Source: Streptomyces sp. NWU339 (lineage in GTDB: Bacteria; Actinomycetota; Actinomycetes; Streptomycetales; Streptomycetaceae). Taken from it: a stretch of DNA of 64,000 nucleotides. The stretch spans positions 163,924 to 227,923 of the forward strand of contig NZ_QFRK01000011.1 of the NCBI RefSeq assembly GCF_003143855.1. Reading direction: 5' to 3'. A program made the position numbers and the translations under genes. The notes below the pieces were generated by a model. It searched no databases and was not told the origin of the DNA. It worked only from the letters and a program-made list of their open reading frames with translations. How positions within the stretch are numbered: position 1 is the first letter of the stretch; each line of letters opens with the position of its first letter. Positions 25,317 through 33,130 of this stretch are shown piece by piece.

Positions 25317-25342
25317 GCGACAACGGGGAGGCAGCGGCATGA
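25313..25342 (+). CDS. Nine-codon ORF bridging two genes, possible coupling peptide
   Basis: ATG 25313 overlaps the stop of the preceding gene (ATGA) and encodes MSDNGEAAA. Its TGA overlaps the pknG ATG in the same way. The pknG Shine-Dalgarno GGGGAGG lies inside it. Translation of this ORF would carry ribosomes from one gene to the next. It could equally be chance. Confidence 0.3.
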   Translation: MSDNGEAAA

Positions 25343-28056
25343 GTCAGGCGGAGAACCGGACGCACAGCCAGGGGCGGAACGGGCAGGGAGCGCGGGCGGA
25401 ACAGCAGGAGCCGCAGGAGCAGGCCGCCGCTCCCCGGGCGTGTCAGCGTCCCGGCTGCGAGGGTGTCTACGAGGACGTCGGCGGCGGCGAGCTGTACTGC
25501 GACACCTGCGGTCTGGCTCCGGTCGTGTCACCATTGGGGTCTCCCCTGCTCGAGCGCAGCCGAGAGCTTGGGGAAGGCATGGTCGGCTCGGTCCCCACCG
25601 GTCTCACCGCCGGTGGCCACGGCTCCCGGTCCGGCGGCCGCGGTTCGCGCGCGTCGTCACAGCCGTCACAGTCGTCGCGGCCATCGCGGTCGTCCCGGTC
25701 CCGGCGCTCGGTGTCCGGGCGGCTCTCCCGTTCCCTGCCGGGAGGCGGTGCCGAACGCTCGGTGTCGGTGCGCGGCTCCGGCTCGTCGGCGGGCTCCTCC
25801 GGCCGCGGCCGGCTGGGCGCGGGGCTGGTCCAGGTCCCGCCGATCCCGCGCCCCGACCCGCGCGCGATGGTGCTGGACAACCCCGAAGTGCCCGAGCGGA
25901 AGCGATTCTGCTCCCGTTCGGACTGCGGGACTCAGGTGGGCCGTGCGCGGGCGGGCCGGCCGGGTCGTACGGAGGGCTTCTGCACCAAGTGCGGCCACCC
26001 GTACTCGTTCGTCCCGAAGCTGCGGGCCGGCGACGTGGTGCACGGCCAGTACGAGGTGGTCGGCTGTCTGGCGCACGGCGGACTGGGCTGGATCTACCTC
26101 GCCGTGGACCGGGCCGTCTCGGACCGCTGGGTGGTCCTCAAGGGCCTGCTGGACACGGGCGACCAGGACGCGATGGCCGCGGCGATCTCCGAGCGGCGCT
26201 TCCTCGCGGAGATCGAGCACGCCAACATCGTGCGGATCTACAACTTCGTGGAGCACCTCGACCCACGCACCGGTTCCCTCGACGGCTACATCGTCATGGA
26301 GTACGTCGGCGGCAAGGCCCTGAAGGAGATCGCCAACGGCCGCCGGACGCCGGACGGCAGACGGGACCCGCTGCCGGTGGAGCAGGCGTGCGCGTACGGC
26401 ATCGAGGCGCTCGAGGCGCTGGGGCACCTGCACAGCCGCAACCTGCTGTACTGCGACTTCAAGGTCGACAACGCGATCCAGACCGAGGACGAGCTCAAGC
26501 TGATCGACATGGGCGCGGTGCGCAGGGCGGACGACGACGAGTCGGCCGTCTACGGCACGGTCGGCTACCAGGCCCCCGAGGTCGCCGACGTCGGCCCCTC
26601 GGTCGCCTCCGACCTCTACACGGTCGCCCGGACGCTCGCCGTCCTCACCTTCGACTTCCAGGGCTACACGAACGTCTACGCGGACTCGCTGCCCGACCCC
26701 GACCACATCGAGGTCTTCCGGCAGTACGAGTCGTTCTACCGGCTGCTGGTCCGCGCCACCGACCCCGATCCGGCCCGCAGGTTCGCCTCCGCGCAGGAGA
26801 TGAGCGAGCAGCTCACCGGTGTCCTGCGCGAGGTCGTCTCGCTCCGGTCGGGCCGTGCCCGCCCCGCCCTGTCGACCCTGTTCGGCCCGGAACCGCGGGT
26901 GACGGACACGGAGTTGTTCCCCCGGTCGCGGGGCGACGTGTCCCGCCTCGGAGTGCGGGCGGTACAGCGCGCCGGATCACGACGGACGCCGGGACGGAAG
27001 CAGCTCGCCGAAGGAACCGCCACCGCCCCCTCCCCCACCATCGGCACCACCGCCGCCTCCGGCCCGGCGGACATCGTCAGGCCCGTCGACGCTCCCGCGG
27101 CGGCCCTCGCCCTGCCCGTCCCGCACGTCGACCCCACCGACCCCAACGCCGGTTTCCTGGCGGGCCTGCTGGCCTCCGCGCCCGCCGAGCTGGTCCACGC
27201 CCTGGCGGCGGCGCCCGCGCCGTCGGCCGAGACCCGGCTGCGGCAGATCCGCGCCTGGCTGGAGACCGGCGAGTCGGACACCGCGCTGGACGCGCTGCGG
27301 GCCCTGGAGGAGCAGGACCCCGACGACTGGCGGGTGGTCTGGTACCGCGGGGTCGCCGCCCTGGTCACCGGCGACCACGAGGGCGCCGCGCTCGCCTTCG
27401 ACGCGATCTACGACGCCTTCCCCGGCGAGATCGCGCCCAAGCTGGCGCTCGGCCTGTGCGCGGAGGTGCTGGGCCAGCTCGACAACGCCGCCGAGTACTA
27501 CCGCCTGGTGTGGTCGACCGACCCGAGCCATGTGAGCGCGGCGTTCGGCCTGGCCCGCGTGCGGCTCGCCACCGGTGACCGGCGCGGCGCCGTACGGACG
27601 CTGGAGTCGGTGCCGGAGTCCTCCATCCACTACACGGCCGCGCGGGTGGCGGCCGTACGCGCCCGACTGCGGGGGCGGGCCGCCACCGCCGGTGACGTAC
27701 CGTTCCTGGACGACCTGAGCACCGCCGCGTCCCAGGTCGAGGCCCTGGAGTCGTACGGGCTGGACCCGGCGCGCCGGGAGCAGTTGTCGGCCGAGGTCCT
27801 CGGCTGCGCGCTGGACTGGGTACTCTCCGGGGGCCAGGGTTCCGTTCCGCTTCCGGCCCCGCCGGGCCGGGGGAACCGAAACGCCGTCAGCGCTGCCGGG
27901 GGACGGACCCTGCTCGGCAGCGGACTGGACGAGCGGAACCTGCGCTTCGGGCTGGAGCGTTCGTACCGCACGCTGGCCCGGCTGGCGCGGAGCGGTGAGG
28001 AGAGGATCGACCTGGTGGAACGTGCCAACCGTTACCGCCCCCGGACATGGGTGTAG
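25339..28056 (+). CDS. pknG: PknG-type serine/threonine kinase with two zinc modules and TPR domain
   Basis: A 905-residue soluble kinase. ATG 25339 has GGGGAGG upstream. Order: N-terminal zinc ribbon (C35-x4-C40, C54-x2-C57); Ser/Arg-rich linker (about 65-165) partly built from a genomic palindrome; rubredoxin-like module (C191, C196, C215, C218); kinase domain with Lys268 (WVVLKGLL), catalytic Asp373 in YCDFKVDN (no HRD Arg) and metal Asp390 in LIDMGAV; then the PknG-specific region (AEEMS-like QEMSEQLTGVLREVV) and a TPR domain (about 630-800) ending RPRTWV. Order and motifs match M. tuberculosis PknG, which phosphorylates an FHA protein (GarA) to regulate glutamate metabolism. The extra N-terminal ribbon is additional to the mycobacterial protein. 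Confidence 0.95.
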   Translation: MSQAENRTHSQGRNGQGARAEQQEPQEQAAAPRACQRPGCEGVYEDVGGGELYCDTCGLAPVVSPLGSPLLERSRELGEGMVGSVPTGLTAGGHGSRSGGRGSRASSQPSQSSRPSRSSRSRRSVSGRLSRSLPGGGAERSVSVRGSGSSAGSSGRGRLGAGLVQVPPIPRPDPRAMVLDNPEVPERKRFCSRSDCGTQVGRARAGRPGRTEGFCTKCGHPYSFVPKLRAGDVVHGQYEVVGCLAHGGLGWIYLAVDRAVSDRWVVLKGLLDTGDQDAMAAAISERRFLAEIEHANIVRIYNFVEHLDPRTGSLDGYIVMEYVGGKALKEIANGRRTPDGRRDPLPVEQACAYGIEALEALGHLHSRNLLYCDFKVDNAIQTEDELKLIDMGAVRRADDDESAVYGTVGYQAPEVADVGPSVASDLYTVARTLAVLTFDFQGYTNVYADSLPDPDHIEVFRQYESFYRLLVRATDPDPARRFASAQEMSEQLTGVLREVVSLRSGRARPALSTLFGPEPRVTDTELFPRSRGDVSRLGVRAVQRAGSRRTPGRKQLAEGTATAPSPTIGTTAASGPADIVRPVDAPAAALALPVPHVDPTDPNAGFLAGLLASAPAELVHALAAAPAPSAETRLRQIRAWLETGESDTALDALRALEEQDPDDWRVVWYRGVAALVTGDHEGAALAFDAIYDAFPGEIAPKLALGLCAEVLGQLDNAAEYYRLVWSTDPSHVSAAFGLARVRLATGDRRGAVRTLESVPESSIHYTAARVAAVRARLRGRAATAGDVPFLDDLSTAASQVEALESYGLDPARREQLSAEVLGCALDWVLSGGQGSVPLPAPPGRGNRNAVSAAGGRTLLGSGLDERNLRFGLERSYRTLARLARSGEERIDLVERANRYRPRTWV
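25533..25577. repeat. Streptomyces interspersed palindromic (REP-like) element inside pknG
   Basis: Imperfect palindrome with arms TCTCCCCTGCTCGAG and CGAGAGCTTGGGGAAG. I recall this sequence as a short palindrome scattered through Streptomyces genomes, usually between genes. Here it is translated in frame as about residues 65-79 (SPLLERSRELGEG) in the linker between the two zinc modules. Recognition is from memory, not a search. Confidence 0.6.
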
Positions 28057-28059
28057 TTG

Positions 28060-29586
28060 ATGTCGCAAATGCCCCAGCAGGCCGCTCTGTCGAAGTGCCC
28101 GAGCTGCGAGGAACCCCTCGAGCCGGGTGATCGTTTCTGCGGTGCGTGCGGATACGACCTGGCGGCGGTCCCGGCACCGCCGACGGACCATCCGACGATC
28201 GTCATGAACGGTTCGGTGCCCGCGCCGAGCCCGGCGGAGCGCGGGGCCGCGGTCCGGCCCCCGCAGACGCCTCCCGTGGCGCCCCCGGCGCCGCCCGCGC
28301 CGCCGGCCGGACCGGGCTGGCCCGCCGCCGGTCCGGAGGGCTCCGGCGCGTCCGCCCCGACGCACCGGCCGACGGACCTGGCGGGCACGGACTCGGCCGG
28401 CCTGCCGCTGTCCGGCCCCGCCCCCCACCCCGCACCCGCGGCACCGGCAGTCGTGCCACCGCGCCCCGCCGCCCCGCCCGCGCCCCCGCCCGCCGCGCCT
28501 CCCGCCGCCGGCGCGGCCCGGTCCTCCGGTGTGCGCTTCGATCGCCCCGCCCAGCCGGTCGCGCAGCCCGACGAGTACCTGCTCCAGGCCCCGGACCCGC
28601 GCGTGTCCGCCGAACGCGGACAGCCCGCCCCGGAGACCACAGGCACCCCGGAGACCGCAAGCGTCCCGGACACCACGGTGTGCGTGGCCTGCCGCGCGGG
28701 CAGGGTGGACGACGACGGCTACTGCGAGAACTGCGGCCACGCCCAGCCACGTGAACGGGACCACATGGAACAGGAATGCGGCCCGCTGGCCGCGGTCAGC
28801 GACCGCGGCCTGCGCCACCACCGCAACGAGGACGCCTTCGGGATCGGCACCACCACGCTGCCCGACGGCTCCCCCGCCTCGGTCGCGGTCGTCTGCGACG
28901 GCGTCTCCTCCGCGACCCGGCCCGACGAGGCCTCGCTGGCCGCGTCCCGGGCGGCGAACGAGTCGCTGCTCGCGGCCCTGCCGCGCGGCACGCACCCGCA
29001 GCAGGCGATGCACGACGCGATCGTCGTCGCGGCGGACGCGGTCAACGCGCTGGCCGACGAGCCCGCCACGGACCGCGAACGGTCCCCGCACCAGAACGCC
29101 CCCGCCTGCACCTTCGTCGGCAGTGTGGTGACCGACGGCCTGCTGGTCGTCGGCTGGGTCGGCGACAGCCGCGTGTACTGGGTGCCGGTCGACCGCGCCG
29201 CGCCCCCGGCCCGGCTCACCGAGGACGACTCCTGGGCCGCGCAGATGGTCGCCGCGGGACTGATGGGCGAGGCCGAGGCGTACGCCGACCAGCGCGCCCA
29301 CGCGATCACCGGCTGGCTCGGCGCGGACGCCTACGAACTGGAGCCGCACACCGCGTCGTTCAAGCCGGACCGGCCCGGTGTGGTCGTGGTCTGCACCGAC
29401 GGGCTGTGGAACTACGCGGAGTCGGCCGAGGAGATGGCCCGGGTCGTCCCCGTCGACGCCGCCGTCCGCCCGCTGCACGCCGCCCGGGTCCTGGTCGGTC
29501 ACGCCCTCGACGGCGGGGGCCACGACAACGTGACGGTGGCCCTCGTCCCGTTCCCGGCCGTGCCGCAGGGGGCAGGATCGGCCTGA
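28060..29586 (+). CDS. PP2C-family Ser/Thr phosphatase with two zinc ribbons
   Basis: A 508-residue protein starting one codon after pknG; ATG 28060 is preferred over the adjacent TTG 28057. N-terminal zinc ribbon C13-x2-C16 and C27-x2-C30; a Pro/Ala-rich linker of about 160 residues; a second ribbon C208-x2-C211 and C222-x2-C225; then a full PP2C domain (about 240-505) with metal and catalytic motifs SDRGLRHHRNEDAF, VVCDGVSSATRPDEAS, VGWVGDSRVYW, LTEDDSW, VVVCTDGLWNY and GGHDNVTV. It is expected to remove phosphates placed by the neighbouring kinase. Coupling to pknG suggests matched expression. Confidence 0.95.
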   Translation: MSQMPQQAALSKCPSCEEPLEPGDRFCGACGYDLAAVPAPPTDHPTIVMNGSVPAPSPAERGAAVRPPQTPPVAPPAPPAPPAGPGWPAAGPEGSGASAPTHRPTDLAGTDSAGLPLSGPAPHPAPAAPAVVPPRPAAPPAPPPAAPPAAGAARSSGVRFDRPAQPVAQPDEYLLQAPDPRVSAERGQPAPETTGTPETASVPDTTVCVACRAGRVDDDGYCENCGHAQPRERDHMEQECGPLAAVSDRGLRHHRNEDAFGIGTTTLPDGSPASVAVVCDGVSSATRPDEASLAASRAANESLLAALPRGTHPQQAMHDAIVVAADAVNALADEPATDRERSPHQNAPACTFVGSVVTDGLLVVGWVGDSRVYWVPVDRAAPPARLTEDDSWAAQMVAAGLMGEAEAYADQRAHAITGWLGADAYELEPHTASFKPDRPGVVVVCTDGLWNYAESAEEMARVVPVDAAVRPLHAARVLVGHALDGGGHDNVTVALVPFPAVPQGAGSA

Positions 29587-29731
29587 GGCCGCGTACGGCG
29601 GGCCCTCGCGGGGAAACTACGGGGAAGCCGCGGGAAGCCGCGGGAAGGTGCCAACGAACCGGAGGGGACCGGTCCGTCATCTGTCGTCGCCCCGCACCGT
29701 CGCGGGGTTCTCCAGGGGGAGAGAAACAGGC

Positions 29732-31078
29732 ATGGCCAACTTCTCGAAATCCAACGTGCCGCAGTTCTCGGTGGACGTGTACCAGAACGAGTACCTGCCG
29801 GAGGGCGGCCGCGAGGTCAACGCCATCGTCACGGTGACCGCGACCGGCGGCGGCACCATCGGCAGCGCGGTGGCGGCACCCCACCTCTACGCACCCGGTG
29901 AGGGTCCGTCGGCGGCCGTGGTGCTCATGGTCGACTGCTCCGGCTCGATGGACTATCCGCCGACCAAGATGCGCAACGCCCGGGACGCCACGGCCGCCGC
30001 GATCGACGCCCTGCGCGACGGCGTGCACTTCGCGGTGGTCGGCGGCACGCATGTGGCGCGGGAGGTCTATCCCGGTGCCGGGCGGCTCGCGGTCGCCGAC
30101 GCGGCCACTCGCGGGCAGGCCAAGCAGGCGCTGCGGGCACTGAGTTCCGGCGGGGGCACGGCCATCGGCACCTGGCTCCGGCTGGCCGACCGGCTGCTGT
30201 CGTCGGCGGACGTGGCGATCCGGCACGGCATCCTGCTGACCGACGGACGCAACGAGCACGAGTCGCCGGAGGATCTGAAGGCGGCCCTGGAGGCGTGCGC
30301 CGGGCGGTTCACCTGTGACGCCCGCGGCGTGGGCACCGACTGGGAAGTGAAAGAAGTCACAGCCATCGCCTCCGGCCTCCTCGGCAGCGCCGACATCGTC
30401 GCCGACCCGGCCGGACTCGCCGCCGACTTCACGCGGATGATGGAGACGGCGATGGGCAAGGAGGTCGCGGACGTCTGCCTGCGGCTGTGGACCCCGGTGG
30501 GCACGACTGTGAAGTTCGTCAAACAGGTCGCGCCGACGGTCGAGGAACTGACCGGCCGCCGTACCGAAGCCGGCCCGCGGGCGGGCGACTACCCGCTGGG
30601 TTCCTGGGGCGACGAGTCCCGTGACTACCACCTCTGCGTCGAGGTCCCGCCCGCCGGCATCGGGCAGGAGATGCTCGCCGCCCGGCTCTCACTGGTCATC
30701 CCGCAGCCTGGGGAGGGTGTTCAGAAGCTCGGCGCGCAAGGTCTCGTGCGGGCGGTGTGGACGGACGACATGGCCGCCTCCACATCGTTGAACCCCCAAG
30801 TCGCCCACTACACCGGGCAGGCCGAACTGGCACAAGTCATCCAACAAGGTCTCGACTTGCGCAAAGCTGGCGATTTCGATGGAGCAACGTCCAAACTGGG
30901 CCGCGCCGTTCAGCTCGCGAGCGCCTCCGGCAACGCGGATACCGCGAAACTGCTTGCGAAGGTGGTGGACGTGGTCGACGCCTCGACAGGTACTGTGCGA
31001 CTGAAAGCGAGGGTCGAGGAGGCCGACGAGATGACACTCGAAACCCGGTCCACCAAGACTGTTCGTGTAAAAAAGTGA
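29732..31078 (+). CDS. von Willebrand factor type A domain protein
   Basis: A 448-residue soluble protein. ATG 29732 follows a GGGGGAGAG site. A short beta region (about 1-60) precedes a vWA domain (about 60-230) with an intact MIDAS: Asp68-x-Ser70-x-Ser72 (MVDCSGSM), the Thr in SSGGGTAIGTW and Asp in ILLTDGRNEH. A beta-sandwich follows (about 235-370), then a helical C-terminus (QQGLDLRKAGDFDGATSKLG) resembling a TPR-like unit. It lacks a signal peptide, so acts inside the cell. Such proteins often assemble with kinases and FHA proteins. Here it likely binds a partner through Mg2+. Confidence 0.92.
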   Translation: MANFSKSNVPQFSVDVYQNEYLPEGGREVNAIVTVTATGGGTIGSAVAAPHLYAPGEGPSAAVVLMVDCSGSMDYPPTKMRNARDATAAAIDALRDGVHFAVVGGTHVAREVYPGAGRLAVADAATRGQAKQALRALSSGGGTAIGTWLRLADRLLSSADVAIRHGILLTDGRNEHESPEDLKAALEACAGRFTCDARGVGTDWEVKEVTAIASGLLGSADIVADPAGLAADFTRMMETAMGKEVADVCLRLWTPVGTTVKFVKQVAPTVEELTGRRTEAGPRAGDYPLGSWGDESRDYHLCVEVPPAGIGQEMLAARLSLVIPQPGEGVQKLGAQGLVRAVWTDDMAASTSLNPQVAHYTGQAELAQVIQQGLDLRKAGDFDGATSKLGRAVQLASASGNADTAKLLAKVVDVVDASTGTVRLKARVEEADEMTLETRSTKTVRVKK

Positions 31079-31158
31079 ACCTGAAGTGAACGAGCCCGGC
31101 CTCCAAGCCGGAGAACTTCGGTCGGAAGCGACCGAAAAGGAGAGGAGGAAGCGCCGAC

Positions 31159-32445
31159 ATGCCGACCTGCCCGAACGGACACCAGTCGGGTTCCGACGAC
31201 TGGTGCGAGGTGTGCGGTCACCGCATGGCGGGGTCCGTGCCCCCGCCGCCTCCTCCCCCACCGCCACCCGGCGGCGGCTACGGGTTCCCGCCTCCCGGCG
31301 GTCAGTCCGGACCCGGCGGCCCGGGTGGCCCCGGCGGTTTCGGCGACCCGGCCGGCCCCGGCGGCCGGGCGGAGCTGTGCCCGCAGTGCCGCACGCCGCG
31401 TGAGGGCGGCGCGCCGTTCTGCGAGGAGTGCCGGTGGAACTTCCTGACGAACACGGCCACCTCGTACACGCCGGCCGCCCCGCGCCCGGTGCCCCCCGGA
31501 CCGGGCGGACCCGGTGGACCGGGTGGTCCCGGTGGACCGGGTGGTCCCGGAGGGCAGTACCGGCAGCCGCCCGGCCCGGCGTACGGCGGTGACCCCTACG
31601 AGTACCAGGGCTCCCGTCCGTCCCAGGTGAACCGGCCCGCCGAGCCGATCCCGCCGGGCCCGCCCGGTTTCGGTGGCGACCCCTCCCGCCCGGTCCCCCC
31701 GTCGCCCGGCCCGGGTGGTCACGGCGGTCCCGGTGGCCAGGGTGGCTACGGCGGTCCCGGTGGCCCCGGCGCTCCGGGTGCTCCGGGTGGTCCGCAGGCG
31801 TTCGGCGGCCCGCCGGCCCCGCCCGGATTCCCGCAGGAGACCGGCCGTCCGCCGCACCAGGGCGGCCCCGCCTTCGGCGGCGGTGACGACGACTGGGTGA
31901 TCCCCCCGCCCTCCGGCGGCCCCGGCGGCCCGAACGGTCCCGGTGGTCCGGGTGCTCCCGGTGGTTACGGCTACCCGCAGCCCGGTGCGACCCAGGCGCC
32001 GCCCGGCCCCGGCGGATTCCCGCAGCAGCCCCAGGCTCCGGCGACCTGGACCGCGACGATCGGTCCGGACCGTGACTACTTCATGGCGATGATGCACCGC
32101 TCCGGCCCCGAGGCCACGGGCCTGAACCTGCCCGCGTACTCGCCCGAGCAGCAGCGCACCCTCACCGGCAACCAGCTCACGATCGGCCGCCGGCGCCACT
32201 CCACCGGTGACACCCCCGACATCGACCTGTCGACACCCCCGGAGGACCCGGGCGTCTCCCACCAGCACGCGGTGCTGGTGCAGCAACCGGACGGCAGTTG
32301 GGCGGTCGTCGACCAGAACTCGACGAACGGCACGACGGTCAACGGCTCGGAGGAACCGATCCAGCCCTTCGTCCCGGTCCCGTTGCAGGACGGCGACCGG
32401 GTCCACGTGGGCGCCTGGACGACGATCACCATCCACCGGGGCTGA
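31159..32445 (+). CDS. FHA-domain protein with two zinc ribbons and Gly/Pro-rich linker
   Basis: A 428-residue protein, last gene of the cluster. ATG 31159 has AAAGGAGAGGAGG upstream. Zinc-ribbon-like Cys groups occur at C4 with C16-x2-C19 and at C74-x2-C77 with C88-x2-C91 (CPQCRTPRE, FCEECRW). A collagen-like Gly/Pro linker (about 110-300, repeats of GGPGGP) leads to the C-terminal FHA domain (about 335-428) with LTIGRRRHS, VSHQHAVLV and NSTNGTTVNG, the phosphothreonine-binding residues. In mycobacteria the PknG substrate GarA is an FHA protein, so this is the prime candidate substrate or reader. A terminator follows. Confidence 0.93.
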   Translation: MPTCPNGHQSGSDDWCEVCGHRMAGSVPPPPPPPPPPGGGYGFPPPGGQSGPGGPGGPGGFGDPAGPGGRAELCPQCRTPREGGAPFCEECRWNFLTNTATSYTPAAPRPVPPGPGGPGGPGGPGGPGGPGGQYRQPPGPAYGGDPYEYQGSRPSQVNRPAEPIPPGPPGFGGDPSRPVPPSPGPGGHGGPGGQGGYGGPGGPGAPGAPGGPQAFGGPPAPPGFPQETGRPPHQGGPAFGGGDDDWVIPPPSGGPGGPNGPGGPGAPGGYGYPQPGATQAPPGPGGFPQQPQAPATWTATIGPDRDYFMAMMHRSGPEATGLNLPAYSPEQQRTLTGNQLTIGRRRHSTGDTPDIDLSTPPEDPGVSHQHAVLVQQPDGSWAVVDQNSTNGTTVNGSEEPIQPFVPVPLQDGDRVHVGAWTTITIHRG

Positions 32446-32460
32446 GAAGGCACACCCGTG

Positions 32461-32501
32461 GCGTTCCCGCCCCTGCCCCCGACGGGCAGGGGCGGGAACG
32501 C
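32461..32501 (+). terminator. Terminator of the PknG/FHA cluster
   Basis: An 18-bp perfect stem (32461-32478 with 32484-32501) and a 5-base loop start 15 bp after the FHA gene stop. Confidence 0.85.
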
Positions 32502-32570
32502 CGGAGCCCCGGAGACCTCGAAGACCTAGGTCCTGAGGCCTATGCCGCGGTGTCTGAGACCATGGACGGC

Positions 32571-32975
32571 GTGACAGAGATTCGGCGCGGCACGCTTCAG
32601 GAGCAGACGTTCTACGAGCAGGTCGGCGGGGAGGAGACCTTCCGCCGGCTCGTCCACCGTTTCTACGTGGGGGTGGCGGACGATCCGCTGCTGCGGCCCA
32701 TGTACCCGGAGGAGGACCTGGGTCCGGCCGAGGAGCGGCTGAGGCTGTTCCTGATCCAGTACTGGGGCGGTCCGACGACGTACAGCCAGAACCGGGGCCA
32801 TCCGCGGCTGCGGATGCGGCACGTGCCGTTCAAGGTCGACCGGGCCGCGCACGACGCCTGGCTCAAGCACATGCGCGACGCCCTCGACGAGCTCGGCCTG
32901 TCCGAGGAACACGACCACACGATGTGGAAGTACCTGACGTACGCCGCCGCCACGATGATCAACTCCCCGGACTGA
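32571..32975 (+). CDS. glbO: Truncated haemoglobin, group II (trHbO)
   Basis: A 134-residue globin. GTG 32571 (VTEIRRGTLQEQTFYEQVGG) fits the family start; ATG 32562 is a possible alternative. The 2-on-2 globin fold is clear: FRRLVHRFYVGVADDPLLRPMYP (split here as FRRLVHRFYVGV and DDPLLRPMYP), FLIQYWGGPTTYS with the group II Trp G8 region in WKYLTYAA, and the proximal His in RLRMRHVPF. Group II truncated globins bind O2 and are linked to NO or peroxide chemistry and respiration. Monocistronic, between the signalling cluster and the ABC system. Confidence 0.95.
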   Translation: MTEIRRGTLQEQTFYEQVGGEETFRRLVHRFYVGVADDPLLRPMYPEEDLGPAEERLRLFLIQYWGGPTTYSQNRGHPRLRMRHVPFKVDRAAHDAWLKHMRDALDELGLSEEHDHTMWKYLTYAAATMINSPD

Positions 32976-33130
32976 CCCACCGGCCCGGCACCTCGCGGAC
33001 GTGCGCATTCCGGTCGCCCGTCGCCGGAATCCGATCACGATCCGGTCAAGTCCGGGCCGCAAGCGCTACCCCGTGACGGACTCCCTCTGACACGATCGCC
33101 CGGAGGTCCGGACGACAGGGGGAGTCTCGG

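Noticed and set aside
31480..32000. GGTCCCGG-type DNA repeats as a possible repeat array
   Set aside because: They are codons of the Gly/Pro linker of the FHA protein.
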